From: Anomaloglossus baeobatrachus
Lineage: Eukaryota > Chordata > Amphibia > Anura > Aromobatidae
Length of the DNA stretch: 64,000 nucleotides
Assembly (NCBI RefSeq): GCF_048569485.1
Contig: NC_134353.1
Location: 421,286,243 to 421,350,242, forward strand
Direction: 5' to 3'
Made by a program: the position numbers and the translations under genes. Positions 33,536 through 46,004 of the stretch are shown piece after piece. Numbering within the stretch: position 1 is the first letter of the stretch; each line of letters opens with the position of its first letter. The notes under the pieces are model-generated. The model was not told where the DNA came from. It did not search any database and was given only the letters and a program-made list of their open reading frames with translations.

Positions 33536-34784
33536 TGATGTCAGAGGGAGGATTTCACATAAATGAACCTACAATGCAGCCTCTTACACAGCAGATTACA
33601 CAGGACACAGCTACATTGTACAGAGCAGCATCTCTATGTCCTGTATTCTAGAGGGAGAGGAAAAGAGGATTTTTTTTTCTTCTAATAAAGTTACTAAAAA
33701 TAATAACAAAAAATAGAATAATGTAATTTTATTGCACTTTTTATAAAATAATAAACATCACAAATCAGCAAATAACATGGACATATTTGGTGTCCCTGTA
33801 ATCGTAATGACCTGAACAACACAGCGATCAGATTATTTATGGGGATCGGTAAATGGCGGGAAAAAAAGGCGCAATTTATTATTTTTCTTTATTAAAACCC
33901 ATAAAAAATGTAATAAAAATGGATCACTGAGGCCGTGTTCACACATAGCGTAAATGCTGCATTTTTTCTGCAGGTGTCCACGCCACGAGTGCAATAACAA
34001 TGTTCTCTGATTATTGCGTGTTTGCGGTATTTTTTATACATTGTCCCCCTTATTTGATACATGTTTGTTGCTGATGTGAATCCTGAAGCTTATAAAGAAA
34101 GAAACACCAAATCCGCACAGTTCAGCGGCGTCTTTCCACGCACCAGGGGTGGAGATTTCAGGACGTCTCATCCACTTTGCTTGGACAATTAGTCCATATT
34201 CACATGTAGTGTAAATGCTGCATTTTTTTCTGCTGTCTCTTTGCACATTTATTCTGCTGTGTTCAATTGTCCAAGTAAAGTGGATGTGATTCCATGAAAA
34301 GACGCCGCTGAATTCTGCGGTTTTCGGGGGGGGGGGGGGGGGATTCTCTGGAGGTTTCTATGTGGAGCTTAAAAAAATGCAGGAAAAAGCTTCTCTGTAC
34401 GATAAAAACACTTAAAAACGCAGATTCACATCTGAACCAAAAACACATTAAATAATGGAGAAAAGGCAGAAAAAATGCAGCAAAAATGGAAAAAACAGAG
34501 AAGATTGTTATTGTGTAGTTTGGTGCAGACAGAAACAAAAAGAAACAGAATTTATGCAACGTGTAAACACGGATTGATAGGCACAAATAAGCAACATGTC
34601 ATATAGTGACACAGAAATATAAAAAAATTCTGACTGCTATGAATATGAATGAACAGTCCGGGACATCTGCTGAATGACCCTTACTGCTAAATGGGTGTGG
34701 CTAGGGGGTGTGGCGCGCGGTGTGGTGTGTGCGCGCGCCGCATACTTTGTCCCTCTTTCCTTTCTTGAAAAGTTGGGAGGTATG

Positions 34785-35945
34785 GCTAGTACTGTAGCAC
34801 ATACATCACATAGGATACACTGGGGCCGGTGTATGTACATCATATAGGAAGTGCTGGGGATGAAGCACACTCATTACATATCAGACATTAGGGCTGAATC
34901 ATATACACCACACTAGATATACTGGGGCTGTAGCTTGTACATCACAGGAGACGGTGCAGCTACAATATATAAATGACAAAGGAAGGTCTGGGGCTGGAGC
35001 AAATACATCACATAGCAGACGCTGAGACTGGAACATATATATCATATAGGAGATGCTGGGGCTGCGGCATATACATCATATAGGAGATGCTGAGGCATAT
35101 ACATCACATAGCAGACTCTGAGACTGGAACATATATATCACATAGGAGATACTGGGGCTGCGGCATATACATCATATAGGAGATGCTGAGGCATATACAT
35201 CACATAGCAGACGCTGAGACTGGAACAAATATATCATATAGGAGATGCTGGGGCTGCGGCATATACAGCAAATAGGAGATGCTGAGGCATATACATCACA
35301 TAGCAGACTCTGAGACTGGAACATATATATCACATAGGAGATACTGGGGCTGCGGCATATACATCATATATGAGATGCTGAGGCATATACATCACATAGC
35401 AGACGCTGAGACTGGAACAAATATATCATATAGGAGATGCTGGGGCTGCGGCATATACATCATATAGGAGATGCTGAGGCATATACATCACATAGCAGAC
35501 GCTGAGACTGGAACAAATATATCATATAGGAGATGCTGGGGCTGCGGCATATACATCATATATGAGATGCTGAGGCATATACATCACATAGCAGACGCTG
35601 AGACTGGAACAAATATATCATATAGGAGATGCTGGGGCTGCGGCATATACATCATATAGGAGATGCTGAGGCATATACATCACATAGCAGACGCTGAGAC
35701 TGGAACAAATATATCATATAGGAGATGCTGGGGCTGCGGCATATACATCATATAGGAGATGCTGAGGCATATACAGCAAATAGGAGATGCTGAGACTGGA
35801 ACAAATATATCATATAGGAGATGCTGGGGCTGCGGCATATACATCATATAGGAGATGCTGAGGCATATACAGCAAATAGGAGATGCTGAGGTTGGGGCAT
35901 ATACATCACAGGGGATGCCGGGTCTAGGGCATATACATCACAGGA
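34785..35945. repeat. 96-bp higher-order minisatellite, right part
   Basis: Blocks of 96 bp made of three related subunits of 28, 34 and 34 bp, each starting AGA.GCTG (AGATGCTGAGGCATATAC, AGACGCTGAGACTGGAAC, AGATGCTGGGGCTGCGGC). The best block is 35090-35880. Since 96 is a multiple of 3, one plus frame stays open across several copies (35279-35659, 32-residue period), without coding evidence. Confidence 0.95.
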
Positions 35946-37105
35946 CACACTGGGGTATACATGGAATTTGAGGTGCTTTAATTGTGAGGTGCTATATGAG
36001 CATATTTTATGTTGCGGCTTGGTTCTTGTGTATTACATCATTGGAATAAACATGAGGTGGAGAACTTCTCTGCTGGTGACGTCATGTGTCAGTGATTTTA
36101 CACCCGGTCAGGCTATGGAGAGAGACGTGCTGTGATGAGAAAGCTTTGTGATGTATGAGAAGGTACTGTACATCTTCTCTGGATGAGAATTGCATTGTCT
36201 GGTAATGGAATGTCTTCTTACGCACTAGTTAATGATTTTGTGTTCATACATTTCAGTGTGTGGGGTGTGTGCATGTGTGATAACATGTATGTATGTATAT
36301 ATCATAAGTAATTTGATGGCAGCCATCATGCGCTTTACATAGGCATCTTTATCTGTGAGGCCTGTGATGAGGGGTTTTAGCTGCAAACAATGGAATCATT
36401 TGATTCAGTTTGTTCTAATTCGCTTGGCTAGAAGGAGATTTTCTGACAGAATCTACCTTCTTGTGCTCTGGAGTGGCATCCTCATCACCCACTGTGGAAG
36501 ACCATCTGTTGTGCTGATGGGGGAGGGAAGGCAATGGTTGATAATTCTGGAGAGCTGCATTCCTCCTACCAGTAAAAGGGAGGGGGGAGAATGATTGGAA
36601 ACATCTCCTCCATTGTAGGCCTAGTGGAATGAAATCACTACACCTTCCACAGAAGAGCCGCTCTGCAGCTTTCCACACGTTATTGTGATGTGCGTAGATT
36701 AGGGAAGATGTTTATTATGATCGTGGTTCTTCGAAATGTTTGTTGTGAAGAAATGATTTTGTCTCGTCTTTTACACTACTATTGTGTGAGTGACTTCAAT
36801 AAATGACAGCATGATTTGTAGATGGAGCAGCTGGTTTGGCATTAGGCCTCCTTTGTAACAAATAATTCCTTATACAATACTGATGTTGCTTGGTTGTTCC
36901 TATATATTGCAGCACAGATTATTAGGGCATTAGCAGTTGTGCTTGCTATTCTTGCTACTCTTCAGATTGACACTTGTTTGACACAGATGATGTCACACTA
37001 GCTCTGGCTGCTAATCAAAAGCCACATTGGAAGGTAAGAGATTTGTGGCCCACCATGTACCACTTGTTGCTGGACTAGAGTCCTGAATCGATCAGCTCAT
37101 TTCTA
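35946..37105. other. Single-copy-looking sequence, no gene seen
   Basis: 1.16 kb of AT-rich sequence with a short TATGTATGTATATAT tract (about 36286-36302). I see no repeat ends, exon with convincing conservation or RNA gene. Confidence 0.4.
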
Positions 37106-37342
37106 GTCCCAACCATCCCATATACATGGGACAGTCCCAAATTTGGGTCTACACCTTGCAGTGTCAGCCACCTGATGAGTGTCCCTCACGGCCACCGCCC
37201 CTCTGACATCTCCTCCTGCCTGGGTAGAAAGAAACGGTAAATGGGTTGAGGTGTGGCTAGGGGTATGGTCAACATTTGTCATGGCACACATAGCACGCAG
37301 TATGTTTTGTCCCTCTCTGTTCTGTATAAGTTAGGAGGCATG
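37106..37342. mobile_element. Short hAT MITE remnant, relative of the 31438 element
   Basis: The left end has TCCCAACCATCCC and GGGACAGTCCC; the right end TAAGTTAGGAGGCATG is a diverged form of the GTTGGGAGGTATG terminus. The interior GTTTTGTCCCTCTCT also matches the larger element's right end (TTTGTCCCTCTTTCC). No clean 8-bp duplication. Confidence 0.6.
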
Positions 37343-37439
37343 CTATATCAGTCTGTTTCTGATTTTGGCTATCGGGTCTACCTGTGTATCAGTAACCATT
37401 TATACTGAACAGGTTCATAAAGACCATCATTTTCATATC

Positions 37440-37931
37440 TAAGCTGAATCACAGTCATTTACAAAAACTGAAATAACTGTGTAGGAGACTTACAACTAGG
37501 TGAGGAACAGACAAATTCTGCTAGAAAGGTGAGGTTGTGGAAGACAGTTTCATGTCATATGTTATACACCATGCAAGACTGAGCACAGCAGCAAAACACA
37601 TGCAGCGACAAAATCCTGCATCAGTATGGTCTCTGCCAGGCAAGGTTAGGATTTAAAGATTTGCTGTTCAGACATATCTTCAAAATAGAAACAAGGCCCA
37701 GCAACTCAACTATGTACTAAAACATAGTAAGTGTGGGGTAGAAAAATGGCAAATGCGCTCTGGAATGTTGAGTCAAAGGAAAATATTTGGCTGTACCAGA
37801 AGGCAGCTTATTGACGAAGGGCTAGAGAGAGGTACAATAATGAGTGCCTGCAGGTTGCAGTGAAGCATTGGGGAGGTTCCTTGCAAGTTTGGGGCTGCAT
37901 TTCCGCAAATGTAGTTGGGGATTTGGGCAAA
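37440..37931 (+). pseudogene. Tc1-like transposase fragment
   Basis: Plus-strand translation, in pieces, gives FKDLLFRHIFK, a NECLQVAVKHWGGS motif and VWGCISANVVGDLGK, typical of the central part of Tc1 transposases (the region after the first catalytic Asp, KHGGGS..VWGC). N and C termini and both transposon ends are missing; several stops. It abuts the foldback element family at 37932. Confidence 0.7.
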
Positions 37932-39903
37932 CTTAAAGGGAACCTGTCATGTCCCCTATGCCCTCCAACCCAGCAATAGTCACATGGCAAAAACCTACTG
38001 ACAGATTTGCTTTAAAAAAGGGTCACCTGTAAAGTCCCCTGTGCTCTCCAACCCAGCAACATTCCCATCTGTATGACTACATTCCCTACCTAGCTCTGTA
38101 TAATGTTATTCACTAAAATCAATGTTTATTCTATAAAATCAATGTTTAAAAAAGATTTTAGAAGCTCTGCTTTTCCTATGCTAATTATGTCCTTGACTAG
38201 TTGATAAGGCGTTAATTCCTCAGACTAGTTGGCCCTCTTTCCAAGTTATCATGCCCTTCTGGGCATCACTGTGTATGCACTTGTAGCGCCCCACGGGGCA
38301 GGTGCATTTAACCTACTCGTCGCCGGGCCGTCGACTGTCGTGGTCACGGGTGGCATAGCCCGGCTCCGTTGCCCCAAGGCATACAGAAGGCAGGGGAGAG
38401 ATGTTAGGGGGGGTACTAATGAGGTGAATGTTGTGACGCCACCTGTGGTATGCGGTCAGGGAGTTGCCCGCCGCTTCTGTTGCTGTCCTCCTGGGCAGAT
38501 GGTAGTAGCAGCTATGGACGCTATTGTTCTCCACAGGTGGAGCGGACCCCAGGGAGGATGATGAGGAGAGTAGTAGTGGCGGCGCGGTGCAGCAGTACCA
38601 GTAATAAAGAGTCAGAGTCTATGGCTGCGGTTCCAGGTTGTTTACTCACTTGTGGTGTTGTTTCACTCACCCAAGTAATAACGGTCACTTGCTATAATGG
38701 GCTCCATCAAACCCAAATCCCTTTAGAGATCAGTCTGGTTTGGTGTTCGGTGGGTTCCCTCCTTATAGCGCTTGTCAGTGGATCCCCTGGCTTCAAGCTA
38801 CATGGTGAGCCGGGTTTTCACGAGTAGTACTCTTGTCCCTATATGCAGGTGCCACGGTTTCGATATGGGGTCCAGCTTGAAGCAAAGCCCCGGATCCTTT
38901 CTGGCACTGTGCTGTCGGGTGCTGCGTGGTCAGGGAAGCTTAAAACTTTCCCCGTCCAGGCAGATTCTGGAAAACCAACATGAACTATGATCTTCTCTAG
39001 GGTCCTGCTGCCCTATGTGGCGCCGGTTCCGAGGGGACTATCGAGATGTACTATCCCCACGGCAACCGTGTGAACTCTTCTTCCTTCCCTCCGGACCACC
39101 TGGGTGGCACGTCTACTCCATTGCTCTCCTGCTGGAGAACTCTCTAACTGTTGTGTTGGCTCCTGACTCCCCCTGCTGGCTTCACTTCCCCGTTCCTAAG
39201 CTAGTGGAACTGGGGCCCCTGTTTGAGGGCATTCTATAAATGCCACTCTGTCGGCGACCTCTTTATTACCCGACCCTAGCCCAGTTCCCAGTGGGAACAG
39301 GGCAACCTGGTGTGTATTTGAGTGTGTAAGCAGTGAAACCGGGACTGACCTCCTCAGGAACCGGGTTTAGCATTACACCCAATTTGGGTGCAATACTCTG
39401 TGGCGACTGAAGCCTCAGGGGCACCACACACGTGGCTCATTTCGAGAGTATTACTGCGCTTCTGAAGCTGGGTGTCTGCGTCATTGCTACAGAGAATCGC
39501 ACTGCCCAAAATGAGTAGTTGTTCCGATCTTGCGCAGTGCACCTCTTTGAAGCCTGGACGCGTACACGCAGCTTTAGAGGTGCAGTGATGCTGCCGAAAT
39601 GAGCGAGATTTCCAGGAGCTGCTGATGTCGCCACCTCATGGAAATCATGTTATCATGACCACAGAGGCTTAATAACACAGAAAGAGGACCAACTAGTCTG
39701 TGGAAACTGACACCACATTGACTAGTCAAGACCCTTATTAGCATAGGAAAGTGGAGTTTATAAATCCTTTTTTTAAACATTGATTTTAGTGAATAACATT
39801 ATACAGGGCTGATAGGCAGGGCATTAGTCTTACAGATGGGAATCTTGCAGGGTTGGAAGGCATAGGAGACCTGGCATTTGCCCTTTAAAGCAAATCTGTC
39901 AGC
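37932..39903. mobile_element. Foldback element of the TTAAAGGGAACC type, with LTR in its loop
   Basis: Inverted arms at about 37998-38268 and 39585-39903: CTGACAGATTTGCTTTAA on the left and TTAAAGCAAATCTGTCAG on the right, with further paired blocks (CCCATCTGTA, GTATAATGTTATTCACTAAA, TTTCCTATGCTAAT, GACTAGTTGG). 37932-37997 is a partial duplicate of the left end starting TTAAAGGGAACCTGTCA. The loop holds a solo LTR (38282-39428). No coding sequence. Confidence 0.8.
38282..39428 (+). repeat. Solo LTR, about 1.15 kb, in the foldback loop
   Basis: Starts TGTAGCGCCCCACGGGG and ends GGGGCACCACA. Flanks are CACT and CACG, an imperfect 4-bp duplication. Length and landmarks (GACGCCACCTGTGGT near 38436, AATAAAGAGTC near 38602) match the recurrent LTR family, although the segment order suggests a diverged subfamily read from the opposite side. 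Confidence 0.65.
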
Positions 39904-40798
39904 AAGTTTGTGCTATGTAATGTGAAGACAGCATGCAGTATTACAGTACAGATTTCAGCAGTGCCTCTCTTATTAAGGTGTGTTCTGCTTATCATTACTT
40001 TACCAGTACCAGGTAGTCGGACAAGCCCCTGTTGTGATTAGCAGCTCACTGTCTATAGACATTGGGAAGGTAATTCAAAGAGTATTTGAAGTGTGTTACG
40101 TGGATTTTGGAACAGAATCTTCTCCAAGAGCCACATAAAAAACTTGATATGGGCTCACCAAATTATTTTTTTTAAGCTTTTTTTCCTAAATGTGATTTCA
40201 TAGTCTCTTCAAATACTCTTGATGTGAATTTTGAAGAGAATATAATAAAAAAAACTAACTTGTGTATTTTCAGATGGAGTTTTCTAATATGGATTTTACT
40301 GTCATCGCAATTTTTTTTAGCCTGGTTTTCTAAGTGTATGGTTTTTACACTGTTTTGATTGGGCTTTTGGCATGTCTTTTCACTGTGGTTTTGAGGAATT
40401 TTTAGAGTATATATTTACACATACCTCTGATGTATTTTTTTCTTGATGAAAAACATTATTTTTGTCATTTTTAAGCTTTTTTTTAGTGCTAAAATGTTTT
40501 GATCTCAATTGGGAAATACTAGTAAAAGTAAAAAAGAAAAAAAAACACTGTGTAAATGAGATTTTAGAAATCTAATTCATTTTGCTGTTACGCCATTTTT
40601 TTCACATGGAAAAAAAGCACTGAAAACATGTCCAAAACACCATGCATGTTCAGGCTCTAAAGCTACATTCCCACAATGAGCTTTTGGTGAGTTTGTGACA
40701 CTTAATTTTTCCAGAGTCAAAAAAACTCAGCATGTTGTAAAGTTCCAGCACAGTTGATGGGAGTTATAGAACTCTCCTGCCCACTGTGATTCTTTTTA
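39904..40798. other. AT-rich sequence, no gene seen
   Basis: T-rich and A-rich runs (40140-40560). MITE-like wording (AGCTACATTCCCACAATGAG, about 40662) is present but no paired ends were found. Confidence 0.35.
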
Positions 40799-42791
40799 GG
40801 CCGGTTTCTGACATCTGTGTTTCAGGTACGTGTGACATCCGTTTTTAACACAGATGCCACACGTGCTTATGTTATTGTCTGGAGTTAAACACATGTCCGT
40901 ATTTTCACACAGACCATGTGACCCCGCGTCGCCCCGCATGCACACACGGAGATATGTCAACACCCGGCATCACGGGTGTCACACGGATCGTACACTGATG
41001 TGATTCGTGTGACATCAATGCGACATGTACTCTAGAAAACATGTGTCTTTGATAGAAAAAGATTTTCTATATTCACCCGTATCCAGTGCTGCTTTCTTGC
41101 CTCTGCTGTCAATTGCTCATTGAATATTTACTGGACCTTGGACCTGGAAGCATGAGCATCGCCAAGGACAGCATCACCAGTGACAGTTGAGTATCCAGCA
41201 AGCAGTGTGTGTGCAGTGACTCCAGGAGGTCATCCAAATTCCCAGTGAACTCTGATGAACCCGTGAAGTCACCTTCGTGACACCACCTGTAGCGTGGGTG
41301 TCTTGGGTGTGTCATCAGGAGGTCATCAGAGTTCATTGGGTTCCTCCTGGATGTCACTGCACACACACTGCTTGCTGGATACTCACCTGTCCCAGGAGAT
41401 GCTGTCCCCAGCAATGCTGTCCCCGGAGATACTGTCCCTGGTGCTGTCCCCGGTGCTATCCCCGATGTTGTCTTTGGCGATGCTCCTGCTTCCCGGTCTG
41501 AGGTGCAGTGCATATTCAATGCACATAATTAGCGGGGGTCAGAAGCACGAGACAGCATCACTTGATACAGGTGAATATAGAAAATCTTTTAATTTCAAAG
41601 ATACGTGTCTTCTGCAATACATGTCACATTGATGTCACATGTATGCAAACACAGATGTCACACGTGTGACACACGTATGACCATACCCATGTGTGTGGCT
41701 TGTGTGATGCCCTGGCCTATCAGGTCATCACAGGATATTGTGCAATCTGCCCTTCTGCACAGTATCCACTCCTCCTTGGTTACGGGTCCCTGACCTTTGG
41801 TGTTGCCAAGAACAAGCTAATCAAAATCCTATCAACACTCTGCACCGCACCCACCAGACACACCAGTGGCTGACCTGAAAGTGAGAGGAGGTCAGGAGCT
41901 GGGCTCCTTGAGACTACTAGGTGGCAGATGTTGGTCTGGGCCTGGTAGGAGCTGGACCCCGGTTGGAGGGGAACGTGACAAGGGGCACGGACTGTCAAGG
42001 AGGACAGCCGGTGGCCTTGTGCCATCACCGGGCAGGGGCCAGGGCATGATGGGGTACGTGGACCCTAGGTCAGGAAGAAGCTTCAGGTGTCCTGGCAATT
42101 TACCCGACGAGGACGGAGCCTCCAAGATCCGTTCTCCACCCACTCCAAAATCGGGGTACTAGCGCAACGAGGGGGATAGGACTTTCCCAATACATAGTCC
42201 AGAAAATCCCAAGCGTGAACCCTGAGAGCAAGCTCATCCAGTTAGCCACACTGGTGAGCGGGACCCGATAGTTCTATGCTAAAGGGACCAGTTAGAAGTA
42301 AGGTGCCACGGAAAAGACCACAGACTAACAAGCAACACCAACGGGCACGGGATCCAGGCGTGCTCCCTCCCTGCTGCAGCGATATCAAGAACTTTGGTTT
42401 ACCATGGTTGTCGGTGTCAGCGTTATTTGACTGAGTGAGTACTTACGTGTGAACCCTGATCGTCCCAACGACACCTCTCTGTCACCTACACCGAGTCCCG
42501 GGGCATCCCCCTACCCGTGGAGGGGTTAAACATCTGGCTGCCCACACCATCGCCACCGGGTACTCACCATTGCAGCGGTGGTACTCCATCTTACCACGCA
42601 CCACGGGTGGCGTCACGAACTGTCCATACAATCCCCTGTAAATATCCCCCCTTTATTTCGAGTGGCCGCGCGACCCCAGGTGCAGAGACCCCTCGAGCCA
42701 CCGTGGATCCGGATCCGAGCAGCAGCGACAGGCTGCTGACGCGGGGGCGGCACACTTGTACCTGATTAAACACGGATGTCTGAAAACGGCC
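40799..42791. mobile_element. Foldback element with solo LTR near its right end
   Basis: Ends GGCCGGTTTCTGACATC and GATGTCTGAAAACGGCC are inverted repeats. The 0.94 kb outside the nested LTR folds on itself around 41267: paired blocks include GCATGAGCATCGCCAAGGAC (41150-41169) with its inverse near 41469-41488, and GTGACATC..CACGTG motifs at both outer sides. Flanks are TTA (left) and CTA (right), near a 3-bp duplication. No coding sequence; the open frames here are mirror images of each other from the two arms. Confidence 0.78.
41703..42754 (+). repeat. Solo LTR, 1.05 kb, perfect CTTG duplication
   Basis: Starts TGTGATGCCCTGGCC and ends GGGGCGGCACA, with CTTG at 41699-41702 and at 42755-42758. 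Same family as 24634-25800 (shared CAGGTCATCACAGG, GTGGCGTCACGAACTGT-type and GATCCG..CGAGC landmarks). No internal region. Confidence 0.87.
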
Positions 42792-43980
42792 CTACTGAGC
42801 ATTATCTGACCTGTGGTGCGTGTTTCAAACTCACACTGTGTCAATTTCTCTTGTGGGTGCACTGAGTTTTCTTAGCAGATTTTCCTCATAGACTTGCATT
42901 AGATGCAGAAATTCCACAGGAAAAAAAAGCATGTGCGTTTTTAGTGCGTTTCTGTTGATGGAATGAGTGAAAAACGCACGTAATCCACACCTAGATATCT
43001 CAGTAAAGTTTTGCCAAAGCCAAATACCAGGAAGTATCAAAAACAAAGCATCTTTATTTAAGGCATAGCACACTGAGAAGAGACAAATCCACAGCGTCAA
43101 GAAACATGCTAAAAATTCACACAAAAATGCAATGAAAAAAATTCAAGTGACCTAATTTAAATACAAGATAGAGAAATTCTGCAACACGAAAAGCTCCATG
43201 TGGGAGTGCAGCCTTAATTCTAGTGAGTGTAGCAATAGGGTGTGTTTTTTGCACTCTTCCACTGCAAAAACCTTACCAAAAAATACTTAACCAAATTAGG
43301 ATAAAAACCACGGCAAAAAATGCATGTTGCCATGATTTACTTGAAGAAAACTTGCCAAACAATTAATTTTTTTTTCTGTTTTAAAAGAAGCACAGAAGAA
43401 TGCAAGTTCACAGTGTACGCCCATTGATGACGGGGAAGCTTGTTGGAAGCAGAGTAGCGTTTCTTTTTTATGGTAGTGGATTTTAGTGAGGAATTTGAGT
43501 AAAAATAACTCTGCAAGTAAGAGGTTGAGATGAAGCTGAGCAAAATTCACATCAGAGTAGAGCGATACATTGCCAGGCACAGTACTTACTGAGATTTACA
43601 GCACAGGTAACTCCTCTAACCATACAATATATGGCTATGTCTTTTCTTATGTACTTTAGATCTAACACCAGTGAGGTATTTGCCTATTTGCGGACAATGC
43701 TTTTTTTTGCCACGTTTTTGTTGCGTTTTTTGTGCAGTTTTTTTTTTGTCAGCAAGTTCTGACTTTTGACTTCCCAGCAAAGTCTATGAGAATTCAGATT
43801 TGCTGTGCGCACATTGCAGTTTATTTGTCAAAATCTTTTGACAAAAAAAAAGCAGTATGTTCATTCTTTCTGCATTTTTGGCACGTTTTGTCACCCATTG
43901 AAATCAATGAGGGAATAAAAAAACACATGGAAATGTCACAAGAAATGCAGGTCATCCACATTGTTGCAGGATGAAGAAAT
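42792..43980. other. Degraded MITE-like and single-copy sequence, no gene seen
   Basis: Contains AAAACGCA/TGCGTTTTT motifs common at ends of the MITEs here (42935-42980, 43690-43740), but I found no paired termini with a target duplication. Confidence 0.35.
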
Positions 43981-44640
43981 ACTGTTCTGGAGTCTCTCTT
44001 TCACCGCGCGATCTCTGGGCATGTCACTCGGAATGAACGCTAGTGAGCCTCTGACATCACTCCCGTGACACACCATACTGTGGGGCCCGCAGCTGTGATG
44101 TCAGGGGTTCACCCCAGTTCATTCTGATCGCACGGCTCTATCTGCACTCACAGCTGGCAGTCATGCTCAATGACGTTCGCTGTGACAGGACAGGGATGTA
44201 ACAGAGCTGAATCACCGTGGGACCTTGTGTGGATTACTTCAGACCTGCAGGGGTGTTTAGGAGTTAATAAAGTGGTGAAAGAGGGTGTTTTTTGTATTTT
44301 AATCCAAATAAAGGATTTTTGGAGGGTTTGTGTTTATTTACTTTCACTTACAGATTAGTGATGGGGGTGGGGTCTCATAGATGACAGCCATCACTATTAT
44401 ATGACTTGGTGGCAACTGTGGGCTTCCATTTCCATTACCCCAATTGCCACCGCACCAGGGCAATGGGAAGAGCCAGGTCCCAGGTCTAGCACCAGAAGTG
44501 GTGCATCTTATGGATGCGCCACTTATGGGTCAGCTGTGGGCTGCTATTTTTAGGCTGGAAAGGGCCAAATAATGATGACCAATAATATCAGCCCCCTGTT
44601 GTCTGCGGTACCTTGCCTGGTTTTAGTAAAATGGAGGGGT
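43981..44640. repeat. Dispersed repeat, unassigned
   Basis: Two linked parts: a CCCGTGACA..GCGATCTC-like half and a stretch with TTAATAAAGTGGTGAAAGAG, CCAAATAAAGGATTTTTGG and CCCCAATTGCCACCGCACC. I recall similar wording as common in frog DNA (recollection, unchecked). No coding potential. Confidence 0.4.
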
Positions 44641-44869
44641 CGCCATGTCATTTTTTTTTTTACATAAATCAAATAATCTAACAAGAAAGCATGGAATCCC
44701 CTCAAGTTTTCATAACCAGCCAAGGTACAGCAGACAGCTGAAGGTTGCAACCCACCGCTGCTACTGTTCCTGTGCTGGATATGAAAAATGTGGGGGGGAC
44801 ATTATGTCTTTTGTTTACCTAAAATACATTAAAAAACAGCTGGCCAAGCTAACTATCCCTCTATGAAGT

Positions 44870-44985
44870 TATTCTATCTTTTCTTTCTTATTATCTATTC
44901 TATATGTTCTATCTATCTATCCTTTCTATTTTTATCTATCTATTCTAGCTATCTATCAATTATCCTATCCTATCATATTTTGGTT
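44870..44985. repeat. Degenerate (CTAT)n tract
   Basis: Interrupted TCTATCTATC/TTATCTATTC microsatellite. Confidence 0.85.
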
Positions 44986-44989
44986 TCTC

Positions 44990-45138
44990 CTTTAAAAAAA
45001 CGCAATAACAAAATCGCAGCAAAAACGCACCTACATTACAAGCGTTTTTTTTACATTTCCAGGCTCTCTCTGACAAGGTGCTGTTTTGGTTGCGGTTTGG
45101 GTGCAGTTAAAACTGCAGCGTGCACATATAGCCTTAGG
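44990..45138. repeat. One-ended MITE remnant
   Basis: Right end GCGTGCACATATAGCC followed by TTA resembles the ends of the MITEs at 20740 and 26686; the left end is missing at the CTAT tract. Confidence 0.45.
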
Positions 45139-45625
45139 TGGAGACATATCACTTACCACTGTAGATATATGCTTTACTCTCCCAATATATTGGTACATTC
45201 CTTCTTGGTGATATATTTGTCCCTCATCTTTTAAGTATTTTTTTAGATAGTCATTGTACTTCATGAAGATTTATTGATTTTACGTATTTTTAAGCTTGCT
45301 TTTTAGCTTTGTTAAAGGTGGTTCTTTTAAACATTTTTGGAAGGACAGACTCGCCAAACCCATCTTAAAGAAACAAGTTGTGAACATAACCTAAAAGTGT
45401 TTGAAGCAGAAACTTTCCATATTGTCCTGAAAGTCATAACCATAGTTTCTGCTTCTAAAACTCAACAAAAAGACTCAGTGTGCAGATACACATAAGGGTA
45501 GTTGGACATGTCATCAGCGCAACACTTTTCCAAGACGAAACTGCTTGAGAAAACTGCTGGTTTCTGCTCTATACTGTGAAGTATAGAGTGAGCTGCATAA
45601 CGTTTTACTGGATCTCCTAATTTAA

Positions 45626-45815
45626 GGCTGGGGCCACATGGCAACTTTGGTCGCAACAAATGTCACCTGGCCAAAATTCATTACAACCCTGAGGTTACTG
45701 TTACTTTGATATACAAGCAACAAAAAGTCAAACCGCATCAGGTTGTCGCGATTTCCATGTCTTCGGTGTCGCAATAAGACATACGTCCCAGCCAAAGTTG
45801 GCGTGCAGCACAGCC
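45626..45815. mobile_element. Harbinger-type MITE, 190 bp
   Basis: Ends GGCTGGGGCCACATGGCAAC and, inverted, GGCTGTGCTGCACGCCAAC, both continuing into TTTGG. TAA at 45623-45625 and 45816-45818. Confidence 0.75.
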
Positions 45816-46004
45816 TAAATGATTGTTTAGTTTAAGGAGCCATGAAACGGCTGAAGTGGCTCAGGGCTAAATGAACACAACCTAAATGAAGCTTGTAAAA
45901 AGCCAAATAATGCTGTAGAAATATCCAAATTCACAACTGATGCAGAAATACCTGCAACAAATCTGCTTCACGTTGCTGTTCCTGCTCTTGTTGTAAAACA
46001 TTAT

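Larger units (their letters stand above)
31438..34784. mobile_element. Non-autonomous hAT element, 3.35 kb, in the 96-bp minisatellite
   Basis: Ends CATACCTCCCAAC and GTTGGGAGGTATG are perfect 13-bp inverted repeats. Flanked by a perfect 8-bp duplication, GCTAGTAC (31430-31437 and 34785-34792), the hAT hallmark. No transposase is present. Contents in order: a terminal region with GTCCCG motifs; a tRNA-like segment (about 31570-31655, minus); a 1.46-kb GGAT-type minisatellite; a GATA tract (33180-33340); a second tRNA-like segment (about 33450-33530, minus); A/T-rich sequence related to the TTAA family (33730-33920); and a 17-base G run (34326-34342). A much shorter relative is at 37106-37342. 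Confidence 0.9.

Noticed and set aside
35279-35659. Two identical 62-residue frames with 32-residue repeats
   Set aside because: In-frame reading of the 96-bp minisatellite.
41109-41632. Paired frames of 136 and 112 residues on opposite strands
   Set aside because: They are mirror translations of the two arms of the foldback element.
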